Part shown: positions 26,060 to 35,427 of the stretch, piece by piece | Layout of the letters: each line of letters opens with the position of its first letter | Numbering within the stretch: the stretch's first letter is position 1 | Source of the DNA: Ferruginibacter sp. | Lineage (GTDB): Bacteria > Bacteroidota > Bacteroidia > Chitinophagales > Chitinophagaceae | Direction of reading: 5' to 3' | Assembly: GCA_025963635.1 (NCBI GenBank) | Contig: JAOQAK010000032.1 | Location: 1-64,000, forward strand | DNA length: 64,000 bases | The notes under the pieces: model-generated | Seen by the model: the letters and a program-made list of their open reading frames with translations, nothing else | What the model was told of the DNA's origin: nothing | Database searches by the model: none | Translations under genes and position numbers: made by a program

Positions 26060-26111
26060 AAAAAAACCAGGGTAGAAACCCCGGTAATTTTAATCCGTAC
26101 CCTATGAAAAC
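26060..26111 (-). ncRNA. Repeated hairpin element, copy 2
   Basis: Minus strand: TTTTCATAGGGTACGGATTA, then AAATT, hairpin ACCGGGGTTTCTACCCTGGT and seven Ts. It shares the CATAGG-TA-GGATTnAAA core and layout with copy 1 at 15400-15459. In both places it sits downstream of a minus-strand gene and is followed by an A-run on the plus strand. Confidence 0.45.
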
Positions 26112-26454
26112 TAAGTTTATTTTATTTTAAGTATCAATTTCCCTGTTTTACCGCTAATCCCTGTTTCAACATTGATGTGATCCTATAATCATTATATATG
26201 CCAAATTTGAAACCCACTACCAGTAAAGGTTTCAGCTAAGTATACCAAAGCCGTTGTCCATCATCCGGATGTTTTTTCCGTTTTTTGGAACGTCTTGCGG
26301 TATATAATAAAGATGTCGCAAAGAACATCTCTCCCGGAGGGATTATAAATAAAACTTCATTGCCAATTAATATTTTGACAACCAATCTCCTGCAAAACCA
26401 ACCTTAGAGATTTAAGGAAGAACGAATTCTATTGGGGAATATACTTATAGAGAT
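26112..26454. other. Convergent intergenic region
   Basis: About 340 bp between the helicase and the SRPBCC gene. Beyond the hairpin element at its left end I see no gene or repeat. Confidence 0.4.
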
Positions 26455-26832
26455 TCAGCTGTAAAACCTGATCAATAAACCGAAGTAATTATCATCCCAT
26501 CCCTCCACCATTTCATCGTAAGCTTCATCGGGGATATTTGTGTGAAATAATTCTGCGGAGGTGCCTTGTTTATGAGGATGTAATTTTATAGTAACGATTG
26601 ACTCTTCTTCCTGATCGCCAAAATACCATTGCTGCACAATTTTTTTGCCCGGTTCGAAGGCTATGTTTTTGCCTACGATACTTCCCTCCCATAATGAAAA
26701 TTCACTTCCAGGTTCTGTGCTCATTTCCGCCTCTTCGCCTGTCCATAATTGAATGGTTGCCGGCAAGGTTAAGGCAAGGTATACTTCTTCGGGCAAGGCC
26801 GGTACCGTGTAATATTTTTTATAGTCTTTCAT
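26455..26832 (-). CDS. SRPBCC (AHSA1-like) domain protein
   Basis: 125 residues. A START/AHSA1-like fold: YYTVPALPEEVYLALTLP opening, LWTGEEAEMSTEPGSEFSLW, then GKKIVQQWYF and a final helix ending WDDNYFGLLIRFYS. These proteins bind hydrophobic ligands or activate chaperones; the ligand is not known. A TATCTTTA sequence upstream is close to the -7 consensus. It is divergent from the oxygenase gene. Confidence 0.85.
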   Translation of the reverse strand: MKDYKKYYTVPALPEEVYLALTLPATIQLWTGEEAEMSTEPGSEFSLWEGSIVGKNIAFEPGKKIVQQWYFGDQEEESIVTIKLHPHKQGTSAELFHTNIPDEAYDEMVEGWDDNYFGLLIRFYS

Positions 26833-26880
26833 TTTTACAATAGTTTTATAAAGATAAAACCCTTTTGATTATTTGCAATA

Positions 26881-27525
26881 ATGAAACTGCCTGGTGTTAA
26901 AAGAACTACCTTGCCCGGTTCAACTGATACCATGAATGACGAATTTGATTTATTGATTGATAGTTACCTCGAAAACAATGTGGGAATTTCTGCCGGCTTT
27001 TTAAGTGAGGATCTAACCAAAGGTTTACTCCAAAATATAATTCAACTGCAACAAGATGACTTAATGACCTCTGCTGGCATCGGGAATGAAGTGTTGAAAG
27101 ATCCCCTTCAAACCATGAGGGGTGATAAAATATACTGGATGGACAAAAATCATCTCAATGTGTTCGAGGAAGCATTCTTGTTGCGGATTGAAGGTTTTAT
27201 TGAACACCTGAACAGCACCTGCTATACCGGCATCAATGCTTATGAATTTCACTATGCGGTATACGAGGAAGGCAGCTATTATAAACGGCACAAAGACCAG
27301 TTTAAAAATAACAGCACACGGAAGTTTTCGCTGATCAATTATTTAAATGAGAACTGGCTCGAGGAAGACGGCGGGCAATTGCTTGTATACCAGAAGGATG
27401 GTTTTCAAAAAATTTTACCACAGGCACAAACGGCTGTATTTTTTAAAAGCGATGAAATGGAACATGAAGTAAGCAAAGCCAACCGGCGGAGAATGAGCAT
27501 TACCGGGTGGCTGAAGCGCATATAG
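26881..27525 (+). CDS. 2-oxoglutarate/Fe(II)-dependent oxygenase (prolyl 4-hydroxylase type)
   Basis: 214 residues from ATG 26881; ATG 26932 (MNDEFDLLIDSYLE) would give the more usual family start. The iron facial triad is HxD in YYKRHKDQF (about 138-142) and the distal His in EMEHEV (about 194), with Arg in RRRMSITGWL for 2-oxoglutarate. EDGGQLLVY is typical for this class. It hydroxylates a protein or small molecule, coupled to succinate and CO2 formation; the target is unknown. It probably stands alone. Confidence 0.85.
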   Translation: MKLPGVKRTTLPGSTDTMNDEFDLLIDSYLENNVGISAGFLSEDLTKGLLQNIIQLQQDDLMTSAGIGNEVLKDPLQTMRGDKIYWMDKNHLNVFEEAFLLRIEGFIEHLNSTCYTGINAYEFHYAVYEEGSYYKRHKDQFKNNSTRKFSLINYLNENWLEEDGGQLLVYQKDGFQKILPQAQTAVFFKSDEMEHEVSKANRRRMSITGWLKRI

Positions 27526-27597
27526 CAGTATTGTATCTAAACTTTTATGCAAGCCGGTATTAAATTAAGCCGTAACCTGCTTCAAAGCAAAACCCAC

Positions 27598-28143
27598 TCA
27601 TAAACAGGCATCTCTTAACATCTTCATATAGGATAACCCCTTTTCACGGGCAAAATTAACATTCCGGTCTGGAATCTTTTCCGGATTAGCGTAATGCTTC
27701 AACACCTTGTCGATACTCTCTTCACGCAGCAGGTGCAGCATTGGATACACCGATCTGTTAGTATAATTTGCGGCATCTTTTTCGGGCGCTCGAGCAAAAC
27801 GATACAATGGATGAAAACTTGCCAGCTGATAAATTCCTTCATATTGGTTTTGTTCCAGAAACTGCTCTGCAAGCAGCACCAGGTCCAGGTAATCATCAAA
27901 ACTTGCGAATGCATTGGGAAAGATCAGAAAGATTGTTTCAATTGTATCATCTTTATCCAGGCGGGCCGTTTCTTTACTTAAAGATTCGATGCATACGCCA
28001 GCAATAGTACTGGTTTCCACCTGGTAATGAATGCTCTGACGTTTAATTGAATTGGCGGCGAAAGGACAAAAATTACATCCCACCACTACATCCCTGATCC
28101 ACTGTTTAGTTTGATCAATAATATGCTCAGGTGTATCCAAACT
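27598..28143 (-). CDS. DUF1415 family protein
   Basis: 181 residues when started at TTG 28143 (MDTPEHIIDQTKQWI), where family similarity begins; the open frame extends to a TTG at 28248 with unlike sequence. No ATG is available. DUF1415 hallmarks are GCNFCPFAA (two cysteines) and LASFHPLYRFA with RSVYPMLHLLRE. Function unknown; the conserved Cys/His suggest metal or cofactor binding. No neighbours on the same strand suggest a pathway. Confidence 0.82.
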   Translation of the reverse strand, partial: SLDTPEHIIDQTKQWIRDVVVGCNFCPFAANSIKRQSIHYQVETSTIAGVCIESLSKETARLDKDDTIETIFLIFPNAFASFDDYLDLVLLAEQFLEQNQYEGIYQLASFHPLYRFARAPEKDAANYTNRSVYPMLHLLREESIDKVLKHYANPEKIPDRNVNFAREKGLSYMKMLRDACL

Positions 28144-28496
28144 TCGTAATTGAACGGCAAAGCTATGTTTATTTCCTAACTGTGAAGCCGGAACAGTATT
28201 CCGATTAACGAGGATAAGAATCCTAAGGTGATTCTGACTGAGGATCAATAAACGCGGGAAATGTTGCAGATTGAAAGCCTAATGCTTCTTTATGGATACG
28301 AGGTGTTTAGAAATGAAGCATTAAAAAGGTCGTATGGATTACCAGCGACGTTTTATCCTAAACCAAATGGGAAGTGATTTTTTTAATCTAAAGCCCAGGC
28401 CCAGGCTCCAGTAAAAAGCTGTTACGGCGAGCATCCTGATTCTGTTGGAAGAAGGAATGTTCGATATATAAGTGGCCCGCCGCATGAAAATAGAAA

Positions 28497-28682
28497 CTAT
28501 ACTTTAATGGTTGAAAGAGAACCCAAAATTCCAAAAACCTTTAGCAGCCATACGATGATGAGGATGACAACAACAATATTCAAAATGCTCTTGATTTTAC
28601 CATCCATTGGAATATATCTGTTGATGAGATATAAAATGACGCCGGCGACTATCAAAACTATAAGGATCGTTAATATAGGCAT
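28497..28682 (-). CDS. Small Thivi_2564-like membrane protein
   Basis: 61 residues with two hydrophobic helices (MPILTILIVLIVAGVILYLI and ILNIVVVILIIVWLLKVFGI) separated by NRYIPMDGKIKS. The NxYIPMDxxIK linker is the mark of the small Thivi_2564-type inner-membrane family, function unknown. Often near stress or phage-shock-type genes; nothing of that kind is here. Confidence 0.78.
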   Translation of the reverse strand: MPILTILIVLIVAGVILYLINRYIPMDGKIKSILNIVVVILIIVWLLKVFGILGSLSTIKV

Positions 28683-28850
28683 AAAAAAATTTTACCGTGA
28701 ATGATAATTTTATCAATGTAAAGTTCTACTTACTTGAACCGCATGCTGTTACATTTTTATATAAATTGTTTACATTTTTCACAGGTTTGCTTTAACGAAT
28801 GAATGCGTTATCTGCAGGGCTTGCAATCACAAGTTAATTCAATAAGAAGA

Positions 28851-28892
28851 TTACAATTAAAAAGCCTCCATTAGGAAGCTTTTTAATTGTAA
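28851..28892. terminator. Bidirectional terminator hairpin
   Basis: Perfect 15-bp arms TTACAATTAAAAAGC (28851-28865) and GCTTTTTAATTGTAA (28878-28892) with a short loop. It lies 24 bp past the stop of the minus-strand cupin gene, and A/T runs flank both sides. Confidence 0.85.
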
Positions 28893-28915
28893 AATTTTAT
28901 GTTGTAACGGGAAAA

Positions 28916-29431
28916 CTATCTACCAAAATCATCCTGCACCCGTACAATATCGTCTTCATCGCTGGGGTTAGTTTCATCGGTATGCCTCCATATTTCTGCG
29001 ATTATGCCCCACCCTTCCAGGCCGATCAGCCGATGACGTTCACCTTGTTTTAATTGTATAATATCGCCAAGCTTTAAAAGGGTTATCTCCTTTTCCTCAT
29101 CTGTGTCGCTGGTTACTACACCGGCCGTACCTTCTATCAATTTCCAAATTTCAGCCCTGCGATGATGGTACTGCCAGCTTAATCTTTTTTCAGGGGCAAC
29201 AACTAATATTTTAGGACTTAGTTTACCAGTAATAATAAGTTCTTCCTTCGAAAGATGCGGGAAATATAGTTGTATGAATTTCTCTGATTCTGCTTCATCA
29301 ATAACAAAAAAGCCACCCCATGGTCGTGTGCTATCTTGTTTATCAATTTTTATGTCTTGCAAATGGAGATATTCTGCAATGTTTTCAAAAACCAATTCTT
29401 TGGGTGTGTCAGGGGAAAAATGTAGTGACAT
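28916..29431 (-). CDS. Cupin protein, mannose-6-phosphate isomerase type II C-terminal-like
   Basis: 171 residues. The cupin core resembles the C-terminal domain of type II mannose-phosphate isomerases: GKLSPKILVVAPEKRLSWQY, HHRRAEIWKLIEGTAG, GDIIQLKQGERHRLIG and IIAEIWRH. Metal ligands are the HH...E and later H of the two cupin motifs. It lacks the nucleotidyltransferase domain of bifunctional enzymes, so it may act alone on a sugar phosphate or only bind. A strong hairpin ends its transcript. Confidence 0.75.
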   Translation of the reverse strand: MSLHFSPDTPKELVFENIAEYLHLQDIKIDKQDSTRPWGGFFVIDEAESEKFIQLYFPHLSKEELIITGKLSPKILVVAPEKRLSWQYHHRRAEIWKLIEGTAGVVTSDTDEEKEITLLKLGDIIQLKQGERHRLIGLEGWGIIAEIWRHTDETNPSDEDDIVRVQDDFGR

Positions 29432-29523
29432 TGGGGATTATTTGGTTTGTTTTAAGTGTAAAATATTGATTAATAAGGTTATATATTTTTATATATTTTA
29501 ATGTGTTTACAACAAATGCGTAG

Positions 29524-31392
29524 TTATCTGCCCATAAAAACCATTAGTATTTGCACATCGCTTGGATTAACACCTGAAATTCTGGACGCCTGACCGAGTG
29601 TACGGGGACGAATTTTGGTAAATTTTTGTCTTGCTTCATTACCTAAAGAAACTAACTTATCATAGCTAAAATTCTCAGGAATCATTAGATCCTCCAACTG
29701 ACTCATTTTGGCGACTAATTCCCGTTCTTTATCAATATAGGTATCGTATTTAGCCAATATCTCAACTTGTTCCAGTGTCTCTCGATTAAAATTGATTAAA
29801 ACGGCTTGCAATTTAGGTACTGCTCCAATTATTGCTTCTAAACTGATATTCGGTCGCAATAAAATTTGCAGCACTTTTTGTTTTGTTATGAGCGGAGCAG
29901 ATGGGATGGTCTCTAAAAACGAATTAATTTCAGCTGGATCCAATGATATAGTACTTAGCACTTCCCGCGCCTCATGTATCGATTGAATTTTCCTTTTTAC
30001 TTTATCCATTCTTTCCTGGGACGCCAAACCCAACCGATAACTTTTTTCAGTCAGCCGAATATCTGCATTGTCCTGGCGCAAAAGTGTCCTGAATTCTGCC
30101 CGACTTGTAAACATGCGGTATGGTTCATCTGTACCCTTATTAATAAGATCATCAATCAGTACCCCAATGTAAGCTTCACTCCTTTTTAAAACAACAGGTT
30201 CGAGATTACGCGAATTCTGGTGGGCATTGATGCCCGCCATTAAACCTTGGCACGCTGCTTCCTCATATCCCGTGGTACCGTTGATCTGGCCGGCAAAAAA
30301 CAAATTGCCAATCAACTTGGTTTCAAGGTTAAATTTCAGCTGGGTGGGAGGAAAATAATCATATTCTATGGCATAGCCCGGCCTGAACATTTTACAATTT
30401 TCAAATCCAGGGACTAATTTCAACGCCCTATGCTGTACATCTTCTGGTAAGGAAGATGAAAACCCGTTCACATATATTTCGATGGTATTGAATCCTTCAG
30501 GCTCGACGAATAACTGGTGCCTGTCTCTTTCAGCGAACCTGTTGATCTTGTCTTCGATACTGGGGCAATATCTCGGCCCGGTTCCCTGTATTCTGCCCTG
30601 GAACATAGGACTTTTTTCGAAACCGGTTTTTAAAATTTCGTGAACTGCGCTGCTGGTGTAAGTGATCCAGCAACTGCGCTGTTGCGTGGGAAGAATTTTT
30701 GGGGTATTGAGAAAACTAAAGCCTATAATACTTTCATCGCCTTTTTGTTCTTCCATTTTGGAATAATCGAGACTTCTTCCATCAATGCGGGGCGGGGTAC
30801 CTGTTTTCAGGCGATCACTTTCAAAACCGAGACTGACCAATTGTTCCGTAATACCTGTTGCGGCTTTCTCAGCCATTCTTCCACCACCCAGTTGTTTTTC
30901 GCCGATATGGATAATACCATTGAGAAAAGTACCATTTGTTAAGACCACCGCTTTCGCCTTGATTTCATGTCCCAGCCCAGTAACTACTCCTTCTACCTTG
31001 TTGTCCTTGATTACCAATCCATTCACCATATCCTGGTAAAAATCAATGTTTGGCGTATTTTCCAGCATTTCTCTCCACTTGGTAGCAAACAACATCCGAT
31101 CACTTTGTGCCCGTGGACTCCACATTGCAGGACCTTTACTCTTATTAAGCATTCTGAATTGAATCATACTTTCGTCAGATACAATTCCACTGTAGCCGCC
31201 CATAGCGTCGATCTCTCTCACTATCTGCCCTTTTGCAATACCACCCATTGCAGGATTACAGCTCATCTGGCCGATTGTCTGCATGTTCATTGTAATTAAC
31301 AACACCTTACTGCCAAGATTTGCTGCTGCCGCTGCTGCCTCACAACCTGCATGACCCGCACCCACTACTATTATATCATATTCCGGAAACAT
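29524..31392 (-). CDS. mnmG: tRNA uridine-34 5-carboxymethylaminomethyl modification enzyme
   Basis: 622 residues from ATG 31392 (MFPEYDIIVVGAGHAGCEAA); the frame to 31443 is upstream noise, and a TACCTTTG box ends four bases before this ATG. FAD site GAGHAGCEAA, then GQMSCNPAMGGIAKG, GTFLNG, GTGPRYCPSIEDKI and QINGTTGYEEAACQG are all family signatures. With MnmE it modifies the wobble uridine of several tRNAs using FAD, NADH and methylene-tetrahydrofolate. mnmE is not in the window. Near the replication origin in many bacteria (gidA). Length is normal. Confidence 0.97.
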   Translation of the reverse strand: MFPEYDIIVVGAGHAGCEAAAAAANLGSKVLLITMNMQTIGQMSCNPAMGGIAKGQIVREIDAMGGYSGIVSDESMIQFRMLNKSKGPAMWSPRAQSDRMLFATKWREMLENTPNIDFYQDMVNGLVIKDNKVEGVVTGLGHEIKAKAVVLTNGTFLNGIIHIGEKQLGGGRMAEKAATGITEQLVSLGFESDRLKTGTPPRIDGRSLDYSKMEEQKGDESIIGFSFLNTPKILPTQQRSCWITYTSSAVHEILKTGFEKSPMFQGRIQGTGPRYCPSIEDKINRFAERDRHQLFVEPEGFNTIEIYVNGFSSSLPEDVQHRALKLVPGFENCKMFRPGYAIEYDYFPPTQLKFNLETKLIGNLFFAGQINGTTGYEEAACQGLMAGINAHQNSRNLEPVVLKRSEAYIGVLIDDLINKGTDEPYRMFTSRAEFRTLLRQDNADIRLTEKSYRLGLASQERMDKVKRKIQSIHEAREVLSTISLDPAEINSFLETIPSAPLITKQKVLQILLRPNISLEAIIGAVPKLQAVLINFNRETLEQVEILAKYDTYIDKERELVAKMSQLEDLMIPENFSYDKLVSLGNEARQKFTKIRPRTLGQASRISGVNPSDVQILMVFMGR

Positions 31393-31396
31393 TTTG

Positions 31397-31404
31397 CAAA
31401 GGTA
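31397..31404 (-). promoter_or_regulatory. -7 box directly upstream of mnmG
   Basis: Minus strand TACCTTTG, then CAAA, then ATG. With transcription starting about 5-7 bases after the box the mRNA would be nearly or fully leaderless. Confidence 0.55.
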
Positions 31405-31620
31405 CTGTAACTGCCCAATTTTAAAAACCGGCGTTGAACACATTTAGAATGCCGGTGAGTGAAGAGAAATAAAAAAAACGAAATCTTTAAATATGGATAG
31501 GTGGGTCAGGGAACAATAAATATCAATTCGTTTAGTTGGCTTAAAGGGTATAGGTTTATACTCAACCATTCTCTAGATAGACAACCTTGTTGGGGTAATG
31601 GGATAAAGACATGCGGAAAG

Positions 31621-31636
31621 TGTTCCACGTGAAACA
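31621..31636 (+). other. parS: parS centromere-like site 1
   Basis: TGTTCCACGTGAAACA matches the ParB-binding consensus TGTTnCACGTGAAACA at every fixed position. It lies between mnmG and ybeY. Confidence 0.88.
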
Positions 31637-31661
31637 TAGAGTTATTCAATTTTCAGAGGAA

Positions 31662-31677
31662 TGTTTCACGTGGAACA
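31662..31677 (-). other. parS: parS centromere-like site 2
   Basis: TGTTTCACGTGGAACA on the plus strand, whose complement is identical to site 1. The two sites are inverted to each other with 41 bp between centres. Site 2 ends two bases before the ybeY stop region. Confidence 0.88.
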
Positions 31678-31679
31678 TT

Positions 31680-32105
31680 CTACTCCGAAAAGTACATGGT
31701 AAGATATTTATCCTCCAGGGCCGTCATAGCATCCTTATCCACTACAGTCTTATCATTATATCCACACAAGTGGAGTGCACCGTGAAATATGACCCGATGA
31801 AGCTCCTTGTCAATATTGACGCCGATGGAAGCAGCGTTACTTTTTACCCTGTCAACACTTATATATACCTCACCTTCTGTGGGTTCGGATGGGCTCGATA
31901 ACGTAAAGGTGATGATGTCGGTATAATCGTCATGAGCAAGAAACTCAGTGTTGATACCCAATAAGTACTCATCGCCACAGAAAATGTAGTTTAGAGAGGC
32001 CAACTGCTTCCCTTCTAAAAGGAATAGTTTAACTATAAACTGCTTCAGGTGCCTACGCTGGTTGAGCGGAATACTTACCTGATTAAAAAAGAATTTAACT
32101 GCCAT
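31680..32105 (-). CDS. ybeY: Endoribonuclease YbeY, rRNA maturation factor
   Basis: 141 residues. The zinc motif reads HGALHLCGYND; the third ligand position carries Asp where E. coli has His, as is common in Bacteroidota YbeY. Upstream, LGINTEFLAHDDYTDIITF is also typical. The enzyme processes 16S rRNA 3' ends and supports ribosome quality control. It is transcribed towards mnmG with two parS sites between them. Divergent from feoA. Confidence 0.94.
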   Translation of the reverse strand: MAVKFFFNQVSIPLNQRRHLKQFIVKLFLLEGKQLASLNYIFCGDEYLLGINTEFLAHDDYTDIITFTLSSPSEPTEGEVYISVDRVKSNAASIGVNIDKELHRVIFHGALHLCGYNDKTVVDKDAMTALEDKYLTMYFSE

Positions 32106-32148
32106 TTTATATTACTGAAATCGAAATTATCAAACAATTTTGAAATGA

Positions 32149-32156
32149 TACCTTTG
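32149..32156 (+). promoter_or_regulatory. -7 box upstream of feoA
   Basis: TACCTTTG, 15 bp before the feoA ATG, in the 66-bp divergent ybeY/feoA region. Confidence 0.5.
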
Positions 32157-32171
32157 TACAAATAAACTAAA

Positions 32172-32417
32172 ATGTACAGGCGGCTTTCAGAAATAAAGGT
32201 GGGAAAAACAGTGTTAGTTAAGCATTTCGAAAAGGATGACATTTTTCTAAAACTTATGGAAATGGGATGCGTACCAGGTGAAATGATCACAATAGACCAG
32301 GTAGCGCCCTTGGGCGATCCTATATCTATCCTCGTGGCAGGCTATCACCTCAGTTTACGGTTAAATGAAGCAGAAAATATTTGGGTGGAAGAAATAGACA
32401 CTAAAGCAACCATTTAA
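32172..32417 (+). CDS. feoA: FeoA domain protein
   Basis: 81 residues, a single SH3-like FeoA domain: RRLSEIKVGKTVLV, FLKLMEMGCVPGEMITI and ILVAGYHLSLRLNEAENIWV. FeoA regulates the ferrous iron transporter FeoB. No feoB follows; the next gene is nadD 15 bp downstream, so this may be a stand-alone FeoA paralogue with a different partner. Confidence 0.88.
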   Translation: MYRRLSEIKVGKTVLVKHFEKDDIFLKLMEMGCVPGEMITIDQVAPLGDPISILVAGYHLSLRLNEAENIWVEEIDTKATI

Positions 32418-32432
32418 AATTACCAGATTAAT

Positions 32433-33002
32433 ATGTTGATAGGTTTATACTTCGGCTCGTTTAACCCTGTTCACGTCGGGCACTTGCTTATAGCCAATTA
32501 CGTGATTAATAACACAGATATACAGCAAGTGTGGTTTATGGTCTCCCCTCAAAATCCGCTTAAACCTGCTTCCTCTTTATTGAATGAATATCACCGGCTT
32601 CATCTCGTTCAATCCGCAATAGATGGTGAAACTAAATTAAAAGCCTCCAGCATAGAGTTTCAGTTACCAAAACCGTCGTATACAGTAGATACACTGGCTT
32701 ACCTCAAGGAAAAATATCCACAGCACCAGTTCGCAATAATAATGGGAAGCGATAGTCTTTGCAATCTTGCGAAGTGGAAAAATTATGAGGTAATTGTAAA
32801 AGAACATCCGTTATATATATATGAAAGACAAGGCTTTGCTATCAATAACACCCTAAACGCTACTATTCACGTAATTAAAGCTCCTCTCCTGCAGGTGTCT
32901 TCAACGCATATTCGTGAACTAATTAAACAAAGAAAGTCCATCCGGTATATGGTGCCGGACATAGTAAAGGAAGAAATAGAACAAAACGGCTATTATAAGT
33001 AA
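32433..33002 (+). CDS. nadD: Nicotinate-nucleotide adenylyltransferase
   Basis: 189 residues. Nucleotidyltransferase signature GSFNPVHVGHLL (about 8-19), then WFMVSPQNPLK, IMGSDSLCNLAKWKNY and the C-terminal SSTHIRELI. It makes deamido-NAD from nicotinate mononucleotide and ATP. Another NAD-synthesis gene, nadA, is 2.6 kb away on the other strand. Cotranscribed with feoA. Confidence 0.95.
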   Translation: MLIGLYFGSFNPVHVGHLLIANYVINNTDIQQVWFMVSPQNPLKPASSLLNEYHRLHLVQSAIDGETKLKASSIEFQLPKPSYTVDTLAYLKEKYPQHQFAIIMGSDSLCNLAKWKNYEVIVKEHPLYIYERQGFAINNTLNATIHVIKAPLLQVSSTHIRELIKQRKSIRYMVPDIVKEEIEQNGYYK

Positions 33003-33018
33003 CTCCAAGCCCACATAA

Positions 33019-34269
33019 TTAAGAGATAATACCCAGCAGAAGACAAAAGACAACGATGATGGGCGCGGGCAACTTAGTAAAATGCAGAATAAGGATTGTG
33101 CCGGCTATTACGGTGATATTCACCAGGCTTACTAAATTTACGTGGGTAATTGACACATCCTTCAATAGATACAATGTTGCCGCACACATTATTCCTACCA
33201 CCACTGCATTAATTCCCTCCAGCGCCCGGTATACCACAACAAACTTTTTAAAATATTGCCACACAGGAAAAAAGAAAAGGATCAACAAGGCACTTGGTAA
33301 AAAAATGGCTACGGAACCGATTATACAACCTAACAACTGCTGAAACTTTCCACCTTCTTTTAAAGCTATGCCACCAGTGAAAGAGGCAATGGAAAAAACC
33401 GGACCCGGAATTGCCCTGACAATTCCAGCCCCTGTTAGTATTTCACTCCGTTCAATTCTGATTATATTATGCCTGGTATCCACAAATTTTGGTGCACTCG
33501 GTCGTGCAACATATTGATCGAGCATCATTGGTATTAATACGTCGCCTCCCCCGAAAACAAAGCTTCCAAAGCGATAAAAATTTTCAAAAAGATTATATGC
33601 TTTTCTATTTGGCCAATCTTGTTTCCTGGCAGTTTCACTGAAAAATCCTGCAACAACAAACACGAGCACAAATAACCAAATATTAGTCCACCTGATCTGC
33701 CGCGGTTTTATCTTCTCTTTCTCAGGTATACGCTTGTTGCTAAAATTGGTTGCTATTCCCCCAAATAGAATAACAACTGGAAAGATCCACGGAGTTTTGA
33801 ACAAAAAGTAAATGATGATAGTGGTAAGTATCATTATCACCTGGGTGATGGTATTATTAATAGCAATTCTAAATGCACGAATCGCAGCAAAGGCAAGAAA
33901 ACCTATTGCCATCGGCTGAATGAACTGGAAGATACTTGTGGTAAGATTCTCTGTACCGATTTTTGTTACCAGGAAAGATAAGGCGCCCATAAGAGTACAA
34001 GCGGGCAAAATCCAGATAATCAAAGTAAGTACAGCGAGGGGAACACCTCCCCGTTTATAGCCTATCAAGGTAAGCACTTGTGTTGAAGAAGCTCCCGGAA
34101 GCATCTGGCAAAACGAAACATACTCCATTAACTCTTCCCTGGTTACGTCTTTACGCCTGTCTACAAAAGTTTTCATTACCATTCCTAAATGTCCTTGCGG
34201 ACCGCCGAACGCAGTGATACTATGCAAAAAAACTGCTTTCAAAAATGGTATGTGGCGAATTAAAATCAA
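33019..34269 (-). CDS. chrA: Chromate transporter family protein (ChrA)
   Basis: 416 residues from a TTG. Two homologous halves: the first has [20 protein letters not shown] and [12 protein letters not shown], the second [16 protein letters not shown] and [14 protein letters not shown]; about ten membrane helices in total. This is the long two-domain CHR family. ChrA exports chromate by proton exchange in characterised bacteria. No chrB or chrR is beside it. It converges with nadD. Confidence 0.9.
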   Translation of the reverse strand: MILIRHIPFLKAVFLHSITAFGGPQGHLGMVMKTFVDRRKDVTREELMEYVSFCQMLPGASSTQVLTLIGYKRGGVPLAVLTLIIWILPACTLMGALSFLVTKIGTENLTTSIFQFIQPMAIGFLAFAAIRAFRIAINNTITQVIMILTTIIIYFLFKTPWIFPVVILFGGIATNFSNKRIPEKEKIKPRQIRWTNIWLFVLVFVVAGFFSETARKQDWPNRKAYNLFENFYRFGSFVFGGGDVLIPMMLDQYVARPSAPKFVDTRHNIIRIERSEILTGAGIVRAIPGPVFSIASFTGGIALKEGGKFQQLLGCIIGSVAIFLPSALLILFFFPVWQYFKKFVVVYRALEGINAVVVGIMCAATLYLLKDVSITHVNLVSLVNITVIAGTILILHFTKLPAPIIVVFCLLLGIIS

Positions 34270-34485
34270 TTCGCACTGAAATTACATTTCACCAATGCAG
34301 AACTCATGTGGGACATATTTCTGGTTTAGACGACAAAATTAAATATATCCTTAGTGAAGAAAGCAATAAAAAATATATTAAAATAATATTATATATAAAA
34401 TGTAAATAGAAGGTGTAAATAACATTTCTTGAAACCTAAGAACTCTCAAATTATTAGGGAAGTAAATTGAATCAGCACATAATTA

Positions 34486-35427
34486 TTACTTTTTTAGCCC
34501 GATTTCCCTTAGGCGTTCATCAAGGTATTCACCTGCCGTCGCATCTTCGTAAGCTTTGGGATGGGCCTCATCTATGCATTCTTCAAGGCAGCGGAGACTC
34601 ATAGATGATTTGGGGTGAAGGAAAAAAGGTATTGAAAATCGGGAGGTATGCCACAGTTCCTTTGCAGGATTTACGACCCGGTGTGTAGTACTTTTTAGTT
34701 TATTATTGGTAAACCGCTGCAACATATCGCCTACGTTTACTACAATTTGCTCAGGTAATGATGTAACACCCACCCACTCATTTTGCCTTGTCAAAATCTG
34801 CAAACCATCGGCAGATGCGCCTACCAGCAAAGTAATCAGGTTAATATCTTCATGTTGCTCCGCCCGGATGGCGCTTTTAGGCTCCTGGGTAATTGGCGGG
34901 TAGTGTATTGCACGCAAAATAGAATTACCGTTGTGTACATAATCATCAAAATAATTTTCATCTAAACCCAGGTATAAGGCGATGGCTTGTAATAAAACGG
35001 TACCTGATCGTTCAAAAGCACGATAAGCTTCCTCAAAGGTTTTATCAAATCCAGGAACTTCACCCACCAAAACATTTGGCGGATATTCCTCTTCCTTATA
35101 ATTATTACGCGGCGTTTGGCCATATTGAAAAAATTCTTTCAGATCCGGCGCATCACTTCCTTTGGCATGCTCCTTGCCAAAACTCGTATACCCTCTCTGT
35201 CCTGAAAGTTCTGGTATTTCATATTTTCTTTTTTGCTCAAGCGGCAAGGAAAAAAATTCCTGCACATTTCTATAGAGATCTCCGATGAGTTCATCCGGAA
35301 TACCATGATTTTTTACTGCAACGAAACCAACGGACTCGTAGGCTTTGCCCAGTTCCTGAACAAAGGCATTTTTTCTGCTGGAGTCACCACTTAAAAATTC
35401 ATTAAGATCAACTGAGGGAATTGCCAT
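34486..35427 (-). CDS. Isopenicillin N synthase-like 2OG-Fe(II) oxygenase
   Basis: 313 residues. N-terminal DIOX_N part (MAIPSVDLNEFLSGD, GFVAVKNHGIPDELI, FFSLPLEQKRKYE) and a C-terminal oxygenase domain with HxD in EQHEDINLITLL, distal His in STTHRVVNP and RxS in SRFSIPFF for 2-oxoglutarate. It oxidises a small molecule; substrate unknown. The YTSFGKEHAKGSDAPDLKEF signature is shared by many bacterial relatives. Seems monocistronic. Confidence 0.9.
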   Translation of the reverse strand: MAIPSVDLNEFLSGDSSRKNAFVQELGKAYESVGFVAVKNHGIPDELIGDLYRNVQEFFSLPLEQKRKYEIPELSGQRGYTSFGKEHAKGSDAPDLKEFFQYGQTPRNNYKEEEYPPNVLVGEVPGFDKTFEEAYRAFERSGTVLLQAIALYLGLDENYFDDYVHNGNSILRAIHYPPITQEPKSAIRAEQHEDINLITLLVGASADGLQILTRQNEWVGVTSLPEQIVVNVGDMLQRFTNNKLKSTTHRVVNPAKELWHTSRFSIPFFLHPKSSMSLRCLEECIDEAHPKAYEDATAGEYLDERLREIGLKK

